Assembly: GCA_013002625.1 (NCBI GenBank)
Contig: JABDJE010000002.1
Location: forward strand, 1 to 10,778
Direction: 5' to 3'
Source: Saprospiraceae bacterium
GTDB lineage: Bacteria > Bacteroidota > Bacteroidia > Chitinophagales > Saprospiraceae
Length of the DNA stretch: 10,778 nucleotides
The position numbers and the translations under genes were made by a program. Shown one piece after another: positions 7,497 through 10,778 of this stretch. Under the pieces are notes generated by a model. The model did no database searches and was not told where the DNA came from. It saw only the letters and a program-made list of their open reading frames with translations. How positions within the stretch are numbered: the stretch's first letter is position 1; every line of letters begins with the position of its first letter.

Positions 7497-7882
7497 TGGT
7501 GGAGCTGCCGAGATTCGAACTCGGGTCCAGACAAAGCACTCATAGGCCTTCTACATGCTTAGTTTGTACTTGAATTTTCGTCCGCGAGCAGGTATACAAA
7601 CAACCAACTCTTGGCTTATCTTCTTAAGATTCGAAGAATAATCGAAGCCTTATCCTTCTAGTCCGAGTGCCAGCGCGAAGCGTAGCGGGTTGATACACTG
7701 TTGGATTAACTATCAGACGTCCTCAATCCAGTGCATTTAGTCTGGCTAATTCTAAATTAGGCAGCTAAAGCGAAGTTTCTTTCGCCAATTAATGTTGTGA
7801 TCATCATTTGGACGGAGTAAATGATCAGTTCTCCGGCATGCTTACTTATCAGTATTCTTTCCTGTCAATACCGTTCAGCCCC
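7497..7882 (-). ncRNA. ssrA: tmRNA (transfer-messenger RNA)
   Basis: This is a 386-nt one-piece tmRNA that rescues stalled ribosomes with SmpB. The 5' end GGGGCTGAACGGTATTGACA (from 7882) pairs with the 3' end CAGCTCC-ACCA (to 7497) in a 7-bp acceptor stem with one G-U pair. The T arm CCGAG-TTCGAAT-CTCGG is intact and CCA is genome-encoded. The tag reading frame is at 7757-7786, probably resuming at GGC: G-E-R-N-F-A-L-A-A, then TAA. The LAA end is the expected protease-recognition C-terminus. Tags in related bacteria that I recall, such as GENNYALAA, differ at two positions. I did not fold the pseudoknots. Octamer repeats flank both ends. Its promoter must lie within or beyond the array at 7883-7938. 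Confidence 0.96.
7757..7786 (-). other. tmRNA tag-peptide reading frame (GERNFALAA)
   Basis: On the tmRNA strand the codons GGC GAA AGA AAC TTC GCT TTA GCT GCC are followed by TAA (7759-7757). The resume codon is inferred from the family pattern of a G or A start about 8-10 codons before the stop; ATT precedes it. A single stop codon is present. Confidence 0.85.
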
Positions 7883-7938
7883 ATGTTTCAATGATTCAAT
7901 GTTTTAATGTTTTAATGTTTTAATGTTTTAATGTCAAT
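7883..7938. repeat. Octamer array, block 3, abutting the tmRNA 5' end
   Basis: Seven 8-bp units run from the base adjacent to the mature tmRNA 5' end: ATGTTTCA, ATGATTCA, four identical ATGTTTTA units, then ATGTCAAT. On the minus strand this is a run of TAAAACAT units preceded by TTGACA (7937-7932). The array covers the place where the ssrA promoter or its 5' processed leader should be. Unit-number change would alter promoter spacing. The 7939-8046 remainder holds a small CCTGC-CGTT-GCAGG hairpin (7977-7990) and nothing else I recognise. Confidence 0.88.
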
Positions 7939-8046
7939 TAATAACCTTAAGTCATTTTATCATTAGAGCATTGTTTCCTGCCGTTGCAGGATTATTATAA
8001 CTGCAAAAGTGGTAAATACGTTCCCGGAAAGCAAGGCAAATCTGCT

Positions 8047-8739
8047 TTACTTCAAATAATAATCGAATGTGCTTACCACACGAATAATCTTTTTATCATA
8101 AAATTCCTGATTATCCTGTGTCTTGTTGGCGGGTAAGATCTGAAAAATCCCTTGGTTGGCTCTACGGATCGTACCGACCTTTGACCCTGAGTTTTTGGCA
8201 AATTCCTGCGCAGCTTCTTTGGCCGCCACTGTAGCTTCGGCGAGCATTTCTTTTTTAATATCCTTGAATTGTGTAAAATAGTACTTAGGGCCACTCGCCC
8301 ATTTATCACTTTGAATGAGGATACCTTTTTCCAACAGCACGCCTGAAGCTTTTACCGCTTGTTTTACCTTTCTTATTTCTGGCGTAGTCACGCTTATTCT
8401 TACATCCGCATTGAGTCTAGTCAGGGCTCCCTGATAATTATTTTGGTAGATATTGATGTTTTCTACATTAATTTCCCCTTCACTAAATCCCTGTTCCTTC
8501 AAAAAGTCGTGAATTGTTGTTTGGATCATAACAACCTTCGACTGTATTGCATCGACTGTATTGGCGCCATATTGCGCATTGATTGACCACCATGCCTGAT
8601 CAGCAAAAACTTCGCGCTCGCTCAGACCTTTCACAGTGACATAATTATACTGCTTCTTGATTTGGGTCATGCCAAAGGCAAGTATTATACTGCTTAAAAC
8701 TATGGCCAGAGCTATTCCTAGGTAGTTGTTTTGTTTCAT
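8047..8739 (-). CDS. SIMPL-domain (DUF541) envelope protein
   Basis: The 230-residue protein has one N-terminal hydrophobic segment (residues 7-24, LGIALAIVLSSIILAFGM), acting as a membrane anchor or uncleaved signal. The SIMPL domain fills residues about 33-229: VTVKGLSEREVFADQAWWSI, a helical middle with KEQGFSEGEINVENINIYQNN, VRISVTTPEIRKVKQAV, and the terminal LAEATVAAKEAAQEFAKNSGSKVGTIRRANQG block that is typical of the family. SIMPL proteins are periplasmic or surface proteins of unsettled function (some oligomerise, one binds a signalling kinase in mammals). The ATG overlaps the purC stop as ATGA, so translation is probably coupled to purC. There is no evident functional link with purine synthesis. 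No convincing terminator follows. Confidence 0.88.
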   Translation of the reverse strand: MKQNNYLGIALAIVLSSIILAFGMTQIKKQYNYVTVKGLSEREVFADQAWWSINAQYGANTVDAIQSKVVMIQTTIHDFLKEQGFSEGEINVENINIYQNNYQGALTRLNADVRISVTTPEIRKVKQAVKASGVLLEKGILIQSDKWASGPKYYFTQFKDIKKEMLAEATVAAKEAAQEFAKNSGSKVGTIRRANQGIFQILPANKTQDNQEFYDKKIIRVVSTFDYYLK

Positions 8740-9680
8740 TCAGCTCTATTCAGGTAGTCCATTACATTCTGATAAATTCTATCTTCAATGTTCTCGTAGT
8801 CTGCTTTTTGAAATTCAGTACCGGTAATCTTTTCATAGAGTTCAATATACCTTTCCGATATTTCAGATACAAAACTGTCGGGCATATCCGGCATTGTCTG
8901 GCCCTCTATACCTTGGAAACCATTATCCATGAGCCACTCTCTGACAAATTCCTTGGATAATTGCTTTTGTTTTTCACCTGATTCCTGACGTGCTTTATAT
9001 CCTTCCTTGATATAATAGCGTGAACTATCAGGTGTATGAATTTCATCGATAAGAATGATTTGTCCTTTATGTTTACCAAATTCATATTTCGTATCAACGA
9101 GTATTAATCCATTATCATTGGCCATCTGACTTCCCAGATAGAACAGATCATGAGCATATCTACTTAGCGTATTCCAGTCCCTTTCTGTAATAATATCCCG
9201 CGCCAGGATCTCTTCTTTGGAAATATCTTCGTCGTGCCCCTCATCCGCTTTTGTTGCAGGTGTGATTAAAGGATTCGGAAATTTATCGCCTTCTTTCATG
9301 CCATCAGGCATAGCAACACCACAAATCGTTCTTTTGCCTGCTTTGTATTCGCGCCAGGCATGTCCGGCCAGATAGCCTCTTACAACCATTTCGATCTTAA
9401 TGGGTTCCGCTTTGATACCAATGCTTACGTTAGGATCCGGCGAACGCTTTAACCAATTGGGTACAATATCTTCACTGGCCAATAAAAAATGTAAAGCAAT
9501 CTGATTTAAAATCTGGCCTTTGAAAGGAATCGCCTTGGGTAATACATGATCAAATGCAGATATACGGTCCGAGGCTATTACAATCAACTGATCTTCCAGA
9601 TAGTATACATCCCGTACTTTTCCTTTGTAAAAATTTGTTTGTCCCGGAAATGAGAATTGTGTGCTCTTAAGTCCTTGCAT
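8736..9680 (-). CDS. purC: Phosphoribosylaminoimidazole-succinocarboxamide synthase (SAICAR synthetase)
   Basis: This cytosolic enzyme joins CAIR and L-aspartate with ATP to make SAICAR in de novo purine synthesis. Visible signatures are YKGKVRDVYYLEDQLIVIAS (18-37, ATP site), DRISAFDHVLPKAIPFKG (38-55), VVRGYLAGHAWREYKAG (99-115), VDTKYEFG (195-202) and IDEIHTPDSSRY (211-222). At 314 residues it is of the longer type (yeast Ade1-like) rather than the roughly 240-residue E. coli type, as is common in Bacteroidota. The start at 9680 is the first ATG before the conserved N-terminus. The TGA stop overlaps the SIMPL gene start by 4 bp. Upstream on the same strand are a terminator hairpin and a 23-codon ORF. 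A possible own promoter lies between 9681 and 9747 (TTTGC then TAAATTGC), but it is a poor match. Confidence 0.96.
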   Translation of the reverse strand: MQGLKSTQFSFPGQTNFYKGKVRDVYYLEDQLIVIASDRISAFDHVLPKAIPFKGQILNQIALHFLLASEDIVPNWLKRSPDPNVSIGIKAEPIKIEMVVRGYLAGHAWREYKAGKRTICGVAMPDGMKEGDKFPNPLITPATKADEGHDEDISKEEILARDIITERDWNTLSRYAHDLFYLGSQMANDNGLILVDTKYEFGKHKGQIILIDEIHTPDSSRYYIKEGYKARQESGEKQKQLSKEFVREWLMDNGFQGIEGQTMPDMPDSFVSEISERYIELYEKITGTEFQKADYENIEDRIYQNVMDYLNRAE

Positions 9681-9747
9681 TCTTACACGATTGATATTGA
9701 AGGCAATTTACTTATTTCAATTGTGCAAACTGATTTTTTCATAAAAT

Positions 9748-9784
9748 AAAAGCCCCCCAGCATTCAAAAATGTGGAGGGCTTTT
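9748..9784 (-). terminator. Intrinsic terminator between the 23-aa ORF and purC
   Basis: The arms AAAAGCCC (9748-9755) and GGGCTTTT (9777-9784) pair over 8 bp. After a C-A mismatch, three more pairs follow (CCA 9757-9759 with TGG 9773-9775), closing a 13-nt loop. On the minus strand the stem ends in TTTTATTTTATG. It also has a T-run on the plus strand, but no plus-strand gene precedes it. It lies 20 nt past the small ORF stop and 67 nt before the purC ATG. It therefore either ends the small transcript or acts as an attenuator for purC. Confidence 0.8.
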
Positions 9785-9803
9785 TCAGTTAATAGCTATT
9801 TCT

Positions 9804-9875
9804 TTACAAGTAACTCGTTACAGGCACGGCTGGTGCCGGAACCAAGTACTTTCTAGCAAATCTTCTTTTAAACAT
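9804..9875 (-). CDS. Unrecognised 23-residue basic, proline-rich small protein or leader peptide
   Basis: An ATG at 9875 opens 23 codons ending in TAA at 9804. The peptide starts MFKRRFARKY (six basic residues in the first nine), continues with a hydrophobic proline-rich part VPAPAVPV (residues 12-19) and ends TSYL. A -7 promoter element lies 24 bp upstream of the ATG (9899-9906) and an intrinsic terminator begins 20 nt past the stop, so the ORF fits neatly inside a short transcript. I do not recognise a family. It could be an independent small gene, a leader peptide controlling purC, or a chance ORF within a small RNA. The third option cannot be excluded at this length. No histidine or purine-related codon run suggests classical attenuation. 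Confidence 0.5.
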   Translation of the reverse strand: MFKRRFARKYLVPAPAVPVTSYL

Positions 9876-9898
9876 ATTAAACCAATTTTATAGTGATA

Positions 9899-9906
9899 CA
9901 AAAGTA
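9899..9906 (-). promoter_or_regulatory. -7 promoter element of the small-ORF unit
   Basis: The minus strand reads TACTTTTG, a full match to TAnnTTTG. A TTTTG at 9923-9927 lies 16 bp upstream and can serve as the -33 element, just below the usual 17-23 bp spacing. Transcription would start near 9893, leaving a leader of about 18 nt before the ATG at 9875. Confidence 0.6.
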
Positions 9907-10186
9907 CGATCTTATTTAATAACAAAACATAATTTTGTACATAAAGTTCATTTGGTGTAATAAATATTTTTTATTCTTTCATTTCGAATATATTTGAAAT
10001 TATATTTTATATTAAATAATTTTATAATATGTAAATACTGACAGTTTAAATCCTCGCATTTTTCCCATTATCATGTGCTCTGGGATTGCATATATTTTTT
10101 ACAAATTTCATTCGATATTAGAACAAGATGCGTCGTATTTAGGTTTTAAATTAATATCAAATTATTCTTTCAAAAAGACATTATTG
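9907..10186. other. AT-rich divergent spacer without a gene
   Basis: This stretch of about 280 bp lies between the leftward small-ORF promoter and the rightward rhodanese promoter. It is very AT-rich (notably 9951-10040). I find no open frame with coding character, no RNA gene and no stable hairpin. It most likely holds the upstream regions of the two divergent promoters. Confidence 0.55.
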
Positions 10187-10194
10187 TACCTTCG
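10187..10194 (+). promoter_or_regulatory. Candidate -7 element for the rhodanese gene
   Basis: TACCTTCG matches TAnnTTTG in all but one position. It would start transcription near 10200, which rules out the GTG at 10194 as a start codon and favours the ATG at 10206 or 10215. No good TTG is found 17-23 bp upstream (only TTTC at 10168-10171). Confidence 0.4.
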
Positions 10195-10205
10195 TGGACG
10201 CAAAA

Positions 10206-10535
10206 ATGATAGCGATGATAAAAACTGTTAATGTAAAAGACCTTAAGCAAATGATAGACTCGGAAGAGGACTTTCAACTTATCGATGTTCGAGAGCAACA
10301 TGAATTTGATTTTGCTAATCTGAATGGAGAACTCATCCCATTAAATAGTATTATGGATAACCATGATAAGATTGCAGTTGATAAAAAGGTAATTATACAT
10401 TGTCGTTCCGGTGCACGCAGTGGTCAGGCCGTCCTTGCTTTACAACAACAGTTTGGCTTTGATAATTTATATAACCTGGAAGGTGGGATTCTAGCATGGT
10501 CTGATGAGATAGACCCCAGTATCCCGAAATACTAG
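10206..10535 (+). CDS. Single-domain rhodanese-like sulfurtransferase
   Basis: The 109-residue protein is one rhodanese domain: an N-terminal VNVKDLKQMI entry, FQLIDVREQHEFDFANLNG (CH2A-type motif), and the active-site loop VIIHCRSGARSGQAV with catalytic C66 followed by RSGAR. It ends LYNLEGGILAWSDEI, the classical C-terminal signature. It probably carries a persulfide on the cysteine for transfer to a sulfur acceptor; donor and acceptor are unknown. The frame is open from GTG at 10194, but the promoter-like element there makes ATG 10206 (MIAMIKTVNV) or ATG 10215 (MIKTVNV) more likely. It converges with murB, with only 6 bp between stops and no hairpin. Confidence 0.9.
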   Translation: MIAMIKTVNVKDLKQMIDSEEDFQLIDVREQHEFDFANLNGELIPLNSIMDNHDKIAVDKKVIIHCRSGARSGQAVLALQQQFGFDNLYNLEGGILAWSDEIDPSIPKY

Positions 10536-10541
10536 ATTTTA

Positions 10542-10778
10542 CTATAACCATACATTGACCTCACGATCAAGGCGAATGCCAAATCTAGATTCAACAGACT
10601 GAAGAATATCTTCGGATAAGGTAAATATATCCTTGCCGCTCGCATTCCCATGATTAACCAAAACCAATGCCTGGTTCTTATACGTTCCAGTCTCTCCTAC
10701 CCTTTTACCTTTCCAGCCACATTGATCAATCAACCAGGCCGCAGGTAATTTGACATGTTCATCATCTACAGGATAGGA
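10542..10778 (-). CDS. murB: UDP-N-acetylenolpyruvoylglucosamine reductase, C-terminal part (truncated by window edge)
   Basis: The last 78 codons of murB are present. They contain KLPAAWLIDQCGWKGKRVG, then ALVLVNHGNASGKDIFTLSEDI and the end FGIRLDREVNVWL. This is the C-terminal substrate-binding domain of type I MurB. It includes the NxGxASG-like stretch that closes over the substrate, while the active-site glutamate position is represented by E in DREVN. The enzyme is cytosolic and reduces UDP-GlcNAc-enolpyruvate with NADPH and FAD to make UDP-MurNAc for peptidoglycan. The FAD domain lies beyond the right edge. The stop is TAG at 10542. Confidence 0.93.
   Translation of the reverse strand, partial: SYPVDDEHVKLPAAWLIDQCGWKGKRVGETGTYKNQALVLVNHGNASGKDIFTLSEDILQSVESRFGIRLDREVNVWL

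Noticed and set aside
7497..7530. A tRNA-like 3' end with T arm and CCA considered as a tRNA gene.
   Set aside because: There is no matching D and anticodon arm within 90 nt. The acceptor partner GGGGCTG is 386 nt away and the tag frame lies between, so it is tmRNA.
7977..7990. The hairpin CCTGC-CGTT-GCAGG as a terminator for the SIMPL gene.
   Set aside because: The stem is only 5 bp and on the minus strand is followed by AAAC rather than a T-run.
8073..8309. A 78-codon open frame inside the SIMPL gene on the same strand in another frame.
   Set aside because: The SIMPL frame carries conserved family motifs across this interval, so the alternative frame is a shadow.
9681..9906. A known purine riboswitch upstream of purC.
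   Set aside because: I could not find the conserved three-way junction features of a purine or PRPP/ppGpp aptamer. The visible structure is explained by a short ORF plus terminator.

Overview
This window looks like a piece of the chromosome of a member of the Bacteroidota. The reasons are an outer-membrane TonB-dependent receptor with an N-terminal carboxypeptidase-regulatory-like domain, a secreted protein with a C-terminal type IX secretion (T9SS) sorting domain, -7 elements of the TAnnTTTG type, few Shine-Dalgarno sequences, AT-rich spacers and a tmRNA tag ending FALAA. I cannot place the genus from sequence alone.

Layout, left to right. Positions 1-1144 (minus strand) hold a PAP2-type membrane phosphatase followed 11 bp later by the 5' part of an MDR-family NADP-dependent oxidoreductase that runs off the left edge. 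A small four-helix membrane protein of the phage-holin-IV type (plus strand, 1274-1594) converges on the next minus-strand unit, with a shared bidirectional terminator between them. Positions 1652-6157 are a probable two-gene operon read leftwards: a 935-residue TonB-dependent receptor, then a 553-residue alpha/beta-hydrolase-fold protein exported by T9SS. That hydrolase has glycine where the nucleophilic serine is expected. A DUF1761 membrane protein (6481-6927) is read rightwards.

Positions 6928-8046 contain no protein gene but are dense with structure. Arrays of a degenerate 8-bp repeat begin at the base after the DUF1761 stop codon. A 43-bp dispersed repeat is present in two full copies and one partial copy. 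The tmRNA gene ssrA lies on the minus strand (7497-7882, tag GERNFALAA). A second octamer array starts at the base next to the mature tmRNA 5' end, where its promoter would be expected.

Positions 8047-9680 (minus strand) carry purC (SAICAR synthase) and a SIMPL-domain protein, overlapping by 4 bp. Upstream of purC, on the same strand, is an unannotated mini-transcription unit: a good -7 element, a 23-codon ORF for a basic, proline-rich peptide, and a strong intrinsic terminator. It is either an independent small gene or a leader/attenuator for purC. This is the most novel-looking element in the window. The right end has a single-domain rhodanese (plus) converging with the 3' end of murB (minus), only 6 bp apart.

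Most of the window is housekeeping or ordinary envelope function. The items that merit follow-up are the 23-aa mini-gene, the serine-less secreted hydrolase paired with its receptor, and the octamer repeat arrays bracketing ssrA.
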